A stretch of 64,000 nt of DNA from Cymbomonas tetramitiformis (taxonomy: Eukaryota; Chlorophyta; Pyramimonadophyceae; Pyramimonadales; Pyramimonadaceae), in assembly GCA_001247695.2 (NCBI GenBank), contig LGRX02033407.1:20813-84812 (forward strand), read 5' to 3'. This document shows positions 35,349 to 44,775 of this stretch, one piece after another; position 1 is the stretch's first letter; each line of letters starts with the position of its first letter. The translations under genes and the position numbers were made by a program. A model generated the notes under the pieces. It ran no database searches. It saw only the letters and a list, made by a program, of their open reading frames with translations, and was not told the DNA's origin.

Positions 35349-38111
35349 CTACTCGGGGTCAAAGGGCAGAGTAGCACCGTCACCACAATGATCACCGTAG
35401 CAGCCCGCAGTAGCACGGCGGAGCAACACGGGGCGGCCAAAGTGTAAGGTGCTGGTCATTGGAAAATCATTCGCCAGAGAATTTGACGGAGTCGGTGTTG
35501 CTGATTCGTCGATCACGGGAGGCTGCACCGCACCGGGGTGCTGCCAAGTGCTGCCCGAAGGCGGGGCCTCGTCACCTGAAGACGATGCCGGCGACAGCGG
35601 AGGACCGTCCTCAAATAACATGGCAGGCGGCGGCGGCCCGGGATGCCATGGCACCGGAGCCATATAGAGGCCCTGCCTCCTCTGTACCCGCCGGTGGAGA
35701 CGAGGCGGAATAGCACACGGCACCGTAACAAGCGGCGCCTCTTCTCCCCTGCACAGCACAGGCTGCGGCGCAGCCCGACCCGATACCTGCACAGGGTCGA
35801 TGTCATTGGCCACCGTATAGGTGGCAGCTCCCACTCCCATGACAGAAATCAAGAGAATGAAGGAAAGAAGGAAGGGCATCCCCCACAAGCCCGCGTGGGC
35901 GGGGAAGCCCCACGGAGGCTTTCCGCAGCCGTGGCTGCGGGGGGCACCGTCATGCCAATCTCCCAGAGCACCACCAGAGTGAGGTGCTCGGGCTGCGGGC
36001 GTTGACGAATGATTTGCCGAAATTGTCGAAGTCCGCGGCTTCACGACGAAGCTGCCGTCGGCGAGGTCCTCGTAATCGTCCGTGTCGTAACCCGTGAGAT
36101 CAACCTGTCCGATGGCGGCGTGGTTCACGGTCTGAACGAACCCAGCGAACTCACCGTCCGCGTCCGCTGTGGCGGTCACCCGCGCCGATTGAAGTGGCGC
36201 GGGCTTCACATCCTTTCCCTGCGAGACAGGCATAGCAGGGGCCGGCACGGCGGATACCGATGCCGCCGCACCACCTGCCGGAACCTGCTCCTCCGGTGTG
36301 GCCACCGCTGCGGCGGGTCCGCACACCAGAGCCGAAGCCCCCTGCCCGATGCCGGCAGGAGGCGGGAAAGATGCGTGGGTGTAATGCACCTGCGGGTTGG
36401 CCGCGGAGTGAACCTCCGCGGCAAGATCGTCGAGCCGGCGGAGAATGTCATCTCCCTCGGAAGCCGGCTGCTGCTCCACGGTGAAGCCGTAGGCGGACAC
36501 GTCGATGCCGCCCACCGCTCCCGCACAAAGCACCGCGGGCGGCCCGTACGCGGCTGCCGCACGTGCGAAGGACTCCGCCCCGTCATCCGCCGCCTGCTGG
36601 AACAATGCACACATGGCGAGCGCGTGCACCCCCTCTGCGTCCTCCTCGTCGATGGGAACGCAAAATGCCGCGGCAGAGGTGGGCGGGTGTTGGCGCCCGC
36701 CCAACGGGCAGTCGCGGTAAAAGTGATACGCCTCACCTTTTCCCGCCTTCTTGCACCTACCGCAGAACGGCTTCGCTCGTTGATCGTCGCGGTCGAATCC
36801 CACCGGTGGGGCCTTGTGGGTCCCCACACGGAATCCTCGCGGCTGCTGCCCCCGCTGCTGCTGCTGCCGCTGCTGCACCCGCTCCCGTTGTTGCCGCACA
36901 ACCGGAGCGGCCTCACCGTGTTGCCGCTGCACGAGCTCCTTCAGCTCCGTGATCTTCTGAAGAAGGGCGTCGTACTCGCTGCTGGAAAGGTGCGCGGAGA
37001 CGCCGTCCGCGCCAGAAGCCACCTTCCCCCCGCCCGTCTGTGCCCAAGCCTGGTAAATCTCCACAACCATGGAACGGAGCGAAACCAGTGACACCTGAGT
37101 CAAGTCAGCGGCCATGGGATAGCGGACCTTCACCGCAGCGTAGAAGGTCGGGTCGAGTCGGGTGTAGAGGCTTAATTTTCTGGTAGCCTCCGTCGGTGTC
37201 CAGTCAGACGCCCTGTTATCCCGCACCAAACGCTGTTCCTTAGCCAAAATCGGCTGCGGGTCAACGTTTGCGGGATAACGTAACGCGGCGTGCTCCTCCT
37301 GCTGCGACTCCCGTAGTGCCACCGGCACACAGCCCTTGATAACGTCGATGAGAGCTCGCCGTCCATCTCGGTCAGTCGAAGAATCCGTACCAGTCAGCCA
37401 GACGAACGCGTTGCTGTGCTTCTCAATCACCAGGGCAAGAACGTCGTAGAGAAGCCCATTCACCCTGTTGACCACGGGTGCCAGAGGGTCGTCGAGGTCA
37501 AAGGCACGTAGCTCCAGACCGGCCGACTGAAACTCCGTACGCAGCTGCACCACCAGGTCGGACAGAAGGCCAGCGTCGTCCGTACCGCGAAAATGATGTT
37601 TCTTGTCGCCAAGAATATCCTCGCGGATACTCTTGGCCCAAGCTCGATGCAGTCGCGACTTGTAGATCTCGTCGACGAGCTTGGACTGCTCCTGCAGGTA
37701 ACGTCTGACGGCCACGTCCTCGTCGACGTTCGATGCAGGGTTGGGGGTAGGAACAGAAGGCGTAGCCCCCGTTGGTGTGTTCCGTACCCCGTCGATCAAC
37801 CTCAGAGAGGCGTCGATGTCGCTGTCCCTCGTGAGGGACTTCTTGGATCTCGTTGTGATTCCCATCTCTAGATAAGCCTGAGGGGAGGCGGTACGCTGCA
37901 GCACGTTTGGGTAGGGTCGCGGAGAAAACGCGACGTCACAGATACGGAGCGAGCGGTCGAGCCATGCGAGCGAGGGGCAAAGGAAGATGTTGTCGAGGTC
38001 AAAGGTGCCAAGGTCACCAGCCCAAAAATCGGTAGCCAGCGGGATCAAGACTAGCAGAAAACCGTGAATGAACATTGCGTCGACGAAACCCGATCCAAGC
38101 CGGCACCCCAT
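35349..38111 (-). CDS. Gag-like protein of element D, with predicted membrane segments
   Basis: A 920-residue frame. The N-terminus is hydrophobic (FLLVLIPLATDFWAG). An internal Met opens MGITTRSKKSLTRDSDID, where the Gag region may begin. The helical core includes LVVQLRTEFQSAGLEL, YTRLDPTFYAAVKVRYP and SLRSMVVEIYQAW. A Gln/Arg-rich linker leads to a zinc knuckle, CGRCKKAGKGEAYHFYRDC (C-x2-C-x9-H-x4-C). After an acidic stretch (DLTGYDTDDYEDLADG) comes a clear transmembrane segment, GMPFLLSFILLISVMGVGAA, then about 150 Pro-rich residues. The same order is kept in B and, where visible, in A and C. I recognise no pol domain. Gag-like is inferred from the knuckle, the helical core and the LTR setting. 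Confidence 0.8.
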   Translation of the reverse strand: MGCRLGSGFVDAMFIHGFLLVLIPLATDFWAGDLGTFDLDNIFLCPSLAWLDRSLRICDVAFSPRPYPNVLQRTASPQAYLEMGITTRSKKSLTRDSDIDASLRLIDGVRNTPTGATPSVPTPNPASNVDEDVAVRRYLQEQSKLVDEIYKSRLHRAWAKSIREDILGDKKHHFRGTDDAGLLSDLVVQLRTEFQSAGLELRAFDLDDPLAPVVNRVNGLLYDVLALVIEKHSNAFVWLTGTDSSTDRDGRRALIDVIKGCVPVALRESQQEEHAALRYPANVDPQPILAKEQRLVRDNRASDWTPTEATRKLSLYTRLDPTFYAAVKVRYPMAADLTQVSLVSLRSMVVEIYQAWAQTGGGKVASGADGVSAHLSSSEYDALLQKITELKELVQRQHGEAAPVVRQQRERVQQRQQQQRGQQPRGFRVGTHKAPPVGFDRDDQRAKPFCGRCKKAGKGEAYHFYRDCPLGGRQHPPTSAAAFCVPIDEEDAEGVHALAMCALFQQAADDGAESFARAAAAYGPPAVLCAGAVGGIDVSAYGFTVEQQPASEGDDILRRLDDLAAEVHSAANPQVHYTHASFPPPAGIGQGASALVCGPAAAVATPEEQVPAGGAAASVSAVPAPAMPVSQGKDVKPAPLQSARVTATADADGEFAGFVQTVNHAAIGQVDLTGYDTDDYEDLADGSFVVKPRTSTISANHSSTPAARAPHSGGALGDWHDGAPRSHGCGKPPWGFPAHAGLWGMPFLLSFILLISVMGVGAATYTVANDIDPVQVSGRAAPQPVLCRGEEAPLVTVPCAIPPRLHRRVQRRQGLYMAPVPWHPGPPPPAMLFEDGPPLSPASSSGDEAPPSGSTWQHPGAVQPPVIDESATPTPSNSLANDFPMTSTLHFGRPVLLRRATAGCYGDHCGDGATLPFDPE

Positions 38112-38200
38112 AGCTGCGGCTCAAAGGCGCTCACCGCAAGCTGCTCATCTCAAAATTCTCGCTGATGCCCAAACGCGCAAACGCGCACCACCTCTCCGAG

Positions 38201-38220
38201 CGGCCGTTTAGCCAATCATG
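38201..38220 (-). promoter_or_regulatory. Conserved leader motif of element D
   Basis: On the minus strand this reads CATGATTGGCTAAACGGCCG. The core CATGATTGGCTAAACG also occurs in the leaders of A (50634-50649) and B (52812-52827) although the A LTR is otherwise different. It includes an inverted CCAAT box (ATTGG). Confidence 0.6.
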
Positions 38221-38263
38221 GTCAAACTAGCAAGTGGAATAAAGCGTGGATGGGGCCACGACC

Positions 38264-38519
38264 TACCGGAATATCCTAGTTCACTAGATATCAGAGGGTC
38301 CCGAACTGTGTGGATAAACTCTCATAAGATAAATAAACCCTAAGCTAGATATACCCGGAACGGTCTCGCAACGGTCTCGGAAACTAGCCTACCTGTGACA
38401 CAGCGTGTGTCACAGCACGAACCTATAGATCAGTCAGCAGTCCAGTGTTGGTCCTAGGGGTCTGTCATAGGGGCCTGCACCGGGACTCCCAGTCAGGGCT
38501 GCCTATACAGATTCCAGCA
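38264..38519 (-). repeat. 5' LTR of element D
   Basis: This 256-bp terminal repeat starts TGCTGGAATC at 38519 and ends TTCCGGTA at 38264. The leader follows directly with GGTCGTGGCCCCATCC, identical to the start of the leader of B. Confidence 0.9.
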
Positions 38520-38524
38520 TCCAG

Positions 38525-38632
38525 CAAACACGGCACGCAGGAGCAGTTAAGAATCAAGGGGCTATACCAGCCTGGCTAATACGGCATCGTCCACCAACAC
38601 CAAACTAATTGTCCTACAGCTACATTACACTT
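38525..38632. repeat. Direct repeat flanking element D, right copy
   Basis: Partner of 34659-34777. Both copies start CAAACACGGCACGCAGG and end CTACATTACACTT, and each abuts the element on its own side. That is the geometry of an unusually long target-site duplication. Confidence 0.9.
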
Positions 38633-38633
38633 T

Positions 38634-39950
38634 GCTCAGTCAGTTTTGAAAGATGCTAGATATATCATATAGATATAACTATATGCTGAACCCTAAATAC
38701 AGGGCTTCGGATATCAGAACGGTCGGAATTGATAAGTTCTCAAAGGTGAAAATACTCCCGAGATATAACTCAGGTTTTAGGTTTCGGCTTTCGGGTGACG
38801 GTCACCCAGACTACTTTCGGATGAGGCATGTGACACAATTCAGGGTCGCGGTGCCAAATCCAGCACACCACCTAGTGCGGGAACCGGAACTAGGTGGCCG
38901 AAACAGGGACAAATGCCTCTTAGGCAGAAAAGTTAGTGCTAGTGAAAGGCACTGTGCTCATACTGGCCAGCCCCCCCTCCGAACAGGCAGTGCAGAACGC
39001 TACGGCTACTACCGTACTTTCTACTGCGCGCAATTCTGATACACTGAAAACTTAAAGCCGAAAACCCTAGAAGACAGTTGACCATCTTGGGCCATCCCAC
39101 TCTAGCAGCATCTCAAACTGAAGGTGGGTAGATACACCCTGTGACTCTAACTAACCATTGTTGATACAGAGCCCGGGTAAGCCGGTACCATTGTAAGTCG
39201 AAGCACAGGCGGGGTTCCCATAGTCCGATGATTCAAGCGTAGAAGAAAATGAGGAAAAGCCGATGTAGTTGAAGTCGATCGAAGAAGTCCAGGGTGTCAG
39301 CGAGATGAGAATGTAGCCCTCCTCGTACAGTAATCACTCACCTTTAAGAAAACCCGGCGATAAGAAACCAGCCAGCTTTTTCTTTTGGGGGGGGTACCGA
39401 AGTTGTCGAGAATAGCTGGCTGGTTTTTTTGAGCTATGGAATACTCGAAAATAAGAAATAGGTCTTTGGCGCCAGTGCAGAAAATTTTGAAAATGTCGCC
39501 TTTTTTAGTGTTTATCATTGGACTTTTAAAAATTGTTGGCTGATTGAAAGAAAATACTTGCTAATTCTTACCGATTCCATAGGACAACGGCGGGGGGGGT
39601 ACGCAAGTTGGTGGAATTAGCTGGCTGACCCCAAATCTCCGGTTTTCTTAAAGGTGAGTGATTACTGTATACAGGTGATGCCGCACCAGAATGCAGCCGT
39701 ACACCACCAACCCCGCCGCCCGTGATGAGCTGCGGCGTGGTGGAGAAATCATGCGTGGGAGAAAATGAGCCAGATCCCAAACCTCGATCGTCGATGCCGC
39801 TGCCAGAAGTACCCCAGGACACTCATACGTAGCACCACCGACCGGTGGAGCTGCCGCGGCACCCACGCCGACACCACCAAGCGCGCGGCTGCGGTGAGCG
39901 GGACCGCGGTGGCACTCTGTCAAGATGAACAGGGTGCGCACCAGGAGAGA
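38634..39950 (-). mobile_element. Remnant E of a related LTR element
   Basis: An LTR start, TGCTGGATTT, is at 38865 reading minus. It is preceded by the hairpin CCACCTAGT-N12-ACTAGGTGG at 38897-38868. Further upstream is a coding tail: after removal of the MITE at 39328-39667 and one TA, minus frame RHHL continues as YEEGYILISLTPW and ends ESSDYGNP...GLCINNG with a TAG at 39151. Upstream frames (39941-39668) are Gly/Ala-rich. The 5' part is missing or unrecognisable. The lower LTR boundary is not determined. Confidence 0.55.
39328..39667. mobile_element. Mariner-type MITE, copy 1
   Basis: This 340-bp element has perfect 26-bp terminal inverted repeats (CAGTAATCACTCACCTTTAA at the left end) and is flanked by TA on both sides. 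CAGT ends with a TA duplication are the mark of Tc1/mariner elements. There is no transposase frame. It interrupts the coding tail of remnant E. Confidence 0.9.
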
Positions 39951-40587
39951 TGTTAGGGCGGAACGCCCAAAGCCAATGGAAGGCCTGGGAGCCTCTCATC
40001 TTTGTCGCGAGGTCTTTTTATTTGTCGTGTCGCAAAAAAGATTCGTTTATATCAACGACGCTTCGCAGCTTTTTCAAAAATATGCTGTTTTTTTCATTTC
40101 GTTTCCCTTAACTCCTATGCGGGCATGACATATTTGGAGCAAATCTACGGGGTTTGGGTGAGGGGGTCTGACACCCCCCCCATATGCAGAGGTAAATGGG
40201 GTATCCTTCGGGAATATTTTGGCCAACCCTAACGCCCAAAAATTAGGTGTTATGCCATGCACATTTGGACCCTAAAAGTCCAATTCCGGGGTCACCTGAG
40301 GGCAAAAAGTGTGTATGTGTGTCGCATTTTTTGTAAATGGGGGACTCCTAGTTGGAAAAAGTGCAAATGTCGGCCGCTGCGGGCAGTGGCCATTTACTGA
40401 AAATGCCCGCCACATGCAAAAATTTTTGAAAAAAAAGAATATTCCTTCCAAAAAGTCCCTCAATTCTTAATAGGAAATTTAACAATCACTACAAATGAGG
40501 AATATTGTCAATATTCTCCTTCATACCAAATACTAGTATCATCATCAATAAAATATAAGATACCATGAAATCATAAGGTACATTGTT
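39951..40587. other. No gene recognised
   Basis: AT-rich DNA with one GC-rich patch (40370-40420) resembling the sequence near 20510, next to the repeated protein family. No other structure is seen. Confidence 0.4.
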
Positions 40588-40854
40588 TCACTCCATAAAT
40601 GAGAATTTGCTATCTTCCTTCAAAAGTCGGTCAATAACTTCTGACACGGTGTTAACCTTAGCGCGGATATCTGAGGTTGTGAAATGCCACTTCGTCGGTC
40701 CACCAAAATGATGATTCAGGGCGTCCCGCACAAACTTATCCGAGCGATGGGGAGCTGGTGCATTCCAATGCACCACACTCTCCATTATGAGACCATCCTG
40801 AGTCAAGTGTCTCTCGCTTGCTGCATGCTTATCGATGCACGATCCTTGGCTCAC
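40588..40854 (-). pseudogene. Unrecognised repeated protein family, copy 2 (C-terminal part)
   Basis: A minus frame of 88 residues with GSCIDKHAASERH, VVHWNAPAPHRSD, KWHFTTSDIRAKVNT and the terminus SKFSFME. It is homologous to 20760-20969. Upstream DNA (40860-41000) is GGGCCCTTAA-type low complexity with no further part of the gene, so this copy looks truncated. The conserved C-x-D-K-H-A-A-x2-R-H pattern hints at a metal site, but I cannot name the family. Confidence 0.5.
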
Positions 40855-41099
40855 CTTACTAAGCCCTCCGGGCCCTTAAAATCTCCGTTCCGCAACAGCC
40901 CTACGGGCCCTTAAATCGCCCTTGCGCCGGGCCTTTCAGGCCCTTCGGGCCAAATCCCTTATTTTTTAGGCCAAATCCCTGATTTCTCGGCGGCTGCAAG
41001 GTAGCCGCCGACAAGCACTTTTTCCAGCTAGGGGGGGACTATGACCAGGGCTATATGGGGTATGTAGCACCCTAATATGGTTTATTTGAAGCAAATAAC

Positions 41100-42120
41100 G
41101 CTAATGATTCATAATTACCAAGAGGGTACCCTGTAGAGGGGGTGTGAGGGGGTGGGATGCCCCCAGATACCCCATATCAACATCTTGGTGTGTTCTCTCT
41201 CTCTTTTTTTTTAAGTACAAAAAGTTGCCCCAAACCCAACTCTATCGATCTAGCATAGTGTCATTATAGTGTTTTTTTTTCGGTCCTGGGCCAAAATTTG
41301 CCCCCTTCCGTATGTTGGGGGCCCATATTGAAGCACCAGGGGGGCTACAACGGGCCTGGGTTGGGGGCACATCGGTACCGATTCTACTCCGTTTTGGGGA
41401 TAAAAGCCAGCATAGGAGTTAAAGGAGCGAAACAGGTTTCCTGGAAGAAAAAAAAAGTGACCTCGACAGGCCACACCGCAAGAGCTGTCCCTCAAAATGT
41501 GTGGCGTTGGAAATTCTTTAAAAGTTTCCTGCCGATGTCAACAGTCCTACCCCGGATTGTGTCGAGAGCTCGCGCGTTTACCGGCCAATCAATGATACGA
41601 TAGCATCTGATGGATACAATGAATATGGGTCATAAGCAGAATAACCAATTGTGACTTTTGACGCAAAAGGTCTAAATGCGATCGATGCTCCAAGGCCAAA
41701 GGTGTGCGTCTTGGGCGAAAGCTCCCGCGTTTAATCTAACGATTTTACCAACGTCTCAACAGTTCTACATAGGATTGTATCGCGACCGATCGTTCGTAGC
41801 CGACAATGAGAGACACGTTTAACATCCGAATTATACCACGAAGATATGCGGAATTTCCAATTATGAAGTTGTCGCAAAACTTCTCAGGGTGAAGATGTCA
41901 GCAGTCCTACACATGGTTGTATCCACCGTCTCAAGTCCAACTTTTCGTAATCGGTGATGCGATAGCATCCGATTTAAAATACAATGAATCTGGCTCGTAA
42001 GCCGAATACAATATTATATTGTTATTTTCAATTTATATTTTGTAGACGATTGCGAATTCACGATTGAAGACATCTTCAATCGAGATACAGTATGTGTCAT
42101 GCCATAATATGAATATCCCG
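41100..42120. repeat. Three diverged tandem blocks, no gene
   Basis: Related blocks begin near 41529, 41747 and 41889 with CAACAGTCCTAC/CAACAGTTCTAC/CAGCAGTCCTAC followed by GGATTGTGTCG-like words, then GATACGATAGCATCTGAT-like and TACAATGAAT words. They are too diverged for a fixed period. The first 400 bp hold runs of T and G but no gene. Confidence 0.5.
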
Positions 42121-42660
42121 AATTGTCAGGGTGATCTCATTCTTCAAGTCTCAGTCTTTTGCGGCGCTCTGTGTAGTGTTTTCATCTCACCTACTTCCCT
42201 GGGCCCTTTGTATTGATTCTGGCGGACTATATGTTTTTACAATGCAATGCGTATGTGAAAGTGCATGGTGTGTGCCGCGCGAGGCACGTGACGTGGGGGG
42301 CAATATTGCTTTCGTCTCACACATCCCATTGATTTGTGTTTGATTTCTGACTTTTTCGAGCAGCCTCGGTTTCCGATTGTGCAGAGATTCTTGGAGGCCG
42401 GCGGGGCTTATTCACCACTGCCCGACGGTTTGGGCTATGTTTCTAACATCTCTGCTGAGCATCGCTTCGGTTTTTTTTTCAGGATTCATTTTTTACGCTT
42501 GGCCTTTTTCAGAAGATGTGCCAGCAGCAACGTTTTTTTCTCCTGTGCGGTTGAAGCATGGTACGCACGAACACGGTGACCGTACGGGCAGATTGTGTCT
42601 GTACCGATTCGTTGCGTGTCCGCATATATATATGTATATATATGTGTATATATATATATA
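42121..42660. other. No gene recognised; short TA microsatellite
   Basis: Short frames only. A TATATG/TATATA microsatellite lies at 42624-42660. Confidence 0.4.
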
Positions 42661-42912
42661 CGGACACCTGGAGTCCGTGGTGATAAGCGTCGGCTGCCTC
42701 AGTGGCCGCCTCGCTGAAGTACACGGTGGTCAACGTCGGCTGCCTCAGTGGCCGCCTCGCTGGAAGACAAGGAACTGGTCCACAATGAAGTGTGTGTATC
42801 CAGCACCCTGGAGTCCGTGGTGATAAGCGTCGGCTGCCTCGGTGGCCCTCGCTGAAGAAGTGCACGGTGGTCAACGTCGGCTGCCTCAGTGGCCGCCTCG
42901 CCGAAAGAAAAG
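42661..42912. repeat. Tandem duplication with inner short repeat
   Basis: Two copies of a block of about 140 bp (42665 and 42804) containing TGGAGTCCGTGGTGATAAGC and two GTCGGCTGCCTCAGTGGCC sub-repeats each. Frames through it are artefacts. Confidence 0.85.
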
Positions 42913-43445
42913 GAACTACACACGGAGTCAAGCTAGGCCAGTGTACATAGTACCCCTGGGTTCACAAGAAACCTCGCTGCTCAAGAATATACTGATACGA
43001 CCATCGTGGTCCAAGTGCTCGCTGGTAATATCCAAACGTCACACTGTTGCAGGTGGAAGGTGGAAGTCGCAATGCTCCTCCAGGTCCCAAACTATGATGC
43101 CATATACGCCTCCCGTCCATCTGAGACACGTATGAATAACGTGCTACCTCCATCTGCGCCCCAAGCGCGTGAATGCTCTGCTGCTATGTCAAGTGTAGGC
43201 GGAGACTGTGCCCCTGACGGGGATCTCTGAACTCCACACCCAACGATGTCTAAGCACTCCCACGCCGAGAGTGTATATGCTGACCGGAACCATCTCCGCC
43301 GCGCTCCCGAGCCAAACGTGTCCGAAACCAAAGCCACCTTGTTGCATATAATGCCTTTGCAAACCATTAAGCCAAAAATAGAAATAAAAAAAAATGCCCG
43401 GAGCCAATATCATGCGCCAACCAGAAGCCTTGTGCGTTTTAACTA
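42913..43445. other. No gene recognised
   Basis: Short unmatched frames on both strands; I see no repeat or RNA gene. Confidence 0.4.
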
Positions 43446-43905
43446 AAAGAAATGGCCGAAGCCAAACTGCTGTGTAAAAGCCATGCGCCTTGCAGACCAT
43501 AGAGCCAAAATAACCGAAGTCATTCTAATATAAAACAACCACCATCCTTTCACAATAAAACCAAAGTAAACACAGCCGAACCTGTACGAGAAATAGAGAT
43601 AAGCTTTATATCCCAAAAGCCCAAATATCCGAAGCCAGTCTGTCACGTAAAAGCCAGATAACTAAAGCCAAACTATTGTGTAAAAGCCGGAATAACCGAA
43701 GCCAATCTGTTGTATAAGAGCCAAAATAATCGAAGCCAATCTGTTGTATAAAAGCCAGAATAACCGAAGCCAGTCTGTTGTGTAAACGCCAAAATAACCG
43801 AAGCCAGTCTGTTATTTCAAAGCCAAAAGCCTGGTGTGCCAGAAGCCAAATTACCGAAGCTCATCCTCCGCGAGGATGACCAAAGCCTAGTGTGCCAGAA
43901 GCCAG
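43446..43905. repeat. Minisatellite, unit about 35-40 bp
   Basis: About ten imperfect copies built from GCCAAAATAACCGAAGCCA and (A/G)TCTGTTGT(G/A)TAAA. Copies at 43680-43830 are the most regular. The array decays at both ends. Confidence 0.8.
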
Positions 43906-44154
43906 TTCGCCACACCAAAGCCTGGTGATGCAGCACAAAGCAACGTTCTCGTGCACGGAGCAGCCTCCTTGATCCACCAGTGCAGGATGCCTGCCCCTGG
44001 CTCCACTTGGAGTAAGGATTCACAGAAACACCACGGGATCGATGAGAACAGCCTGGTTCCACCAGTGCACATTGTGCCCCTGGACTCACCAGGACTCATA
44101 AGAATGCCCAAGAACCAATACACGTCGTTGTCGCGATACAAATATAATAATACT
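43906..44154. other. No gene recognised; partial satellite units
   Basis: CCACCAGTGCA and CCCCTGG-CTCACCA words recur at about 43975 and 44055. They look like decayed forerunners of the satellite that follows. Confidence 0.45.
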
Positions 44155-44775
44155 ATTACCAAGAGCCTGGATCCACCAGTGCACCTGTGTACCCCTGGGC
44201 TCACCATAACTCAAGGTTCAGCTGATCACCAAGTTGATTCGAAAAGTATACTACTGTCGCCCTACTTCTCGTTCATTCGCTCAAAGTTAGGCTGCCAATT
44301 TCCACAACTACTCAAGAGCCTGGATCCACCAGTGCACCTGAGTGCCCCTGGGGTCACCATAACTCAAGACACAGTTAATTTCCAGTTGATTCTGGAAAGA
44401 AAATAATACTGTCGCCACACTTCTCGTTCATTCGCTCAAAGTTAGGCTGCCAGTTTCCACAACTGCTCAAGAGCCGCTGGATCCACCAGTGCACAGAGTG
44501 CCCCTGGGGTCACCATAACTCAAGACACAGTTAATTTCCAGTTGATGCTGGAAAAGACATAATACTGTCGCCACACTTCTCGTTCATTCGCTCAAAGTTA
44601 GGCTGCCAGTTTCCACAACTGCTCAAGAGCCTGGATCCACCAGTGCACAGAGTGTCCCTGGGGTCACCATATATAACTCAAGACACAGTTAATTTCCAGT
44701 TGATGCTGGAAAAGGCATAATACTGTCGCCACACTTCTCGTTCATTCGCTCAAAGTTAGGCTGCCAAAAGAAGTC
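44155..44775. repeat. Satellite, about four units of 155 bp
   Basis: Units start with AGCCTGGATCCACCAGTGCA near 44163, 44318, 44473 and 44628. They continue with CCCCTGGGGTCACCATAACT, ACAGTTAATTTCCAGTTGAT, CTGTCGCCACACTTCTCGTT and CGCTCAAAGTTAGGCTGCCA. The last three units are nearly identical. Confidence 0.92.

Larger units (their letters stand above)
34778..38519 (-). mobile_element. LTR retroelement D, pol-less, with intact Gag-like frame
   Basis: Complete minus-strand element of 3742 bp. The 3' LTR is 35021-34778 and the 5' LTR is 38519-38264; they are nearly identical apart from a few substitutions and a 12-bp indel. LTRs begin TGCTGGAATC and end TTCCGGTA. The internal region has a 5' leader (38263-38112), one 920-codon frame and a 3' untranslated tail (35348-35047). 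A hairpin, CACCACCC-N9-GGGTGGTG, sits at 35046-35022 directly before the 3' LTR. No protease, integrase, reverse transcriptase or RNase H frame was recognised, so any movement would need enzymes supplied by another element. It is the same family as B (52517-56062). Confidence 0.9.

Noticed and set aside
36009..37091. A 360-residue plus-strand open frame
   Set aside because: It is antisense to the intact Gag-like frame of element D, and the high GC content keeps it open. The matching antisense frame in B (53858-54922) confirms it is a shadow.
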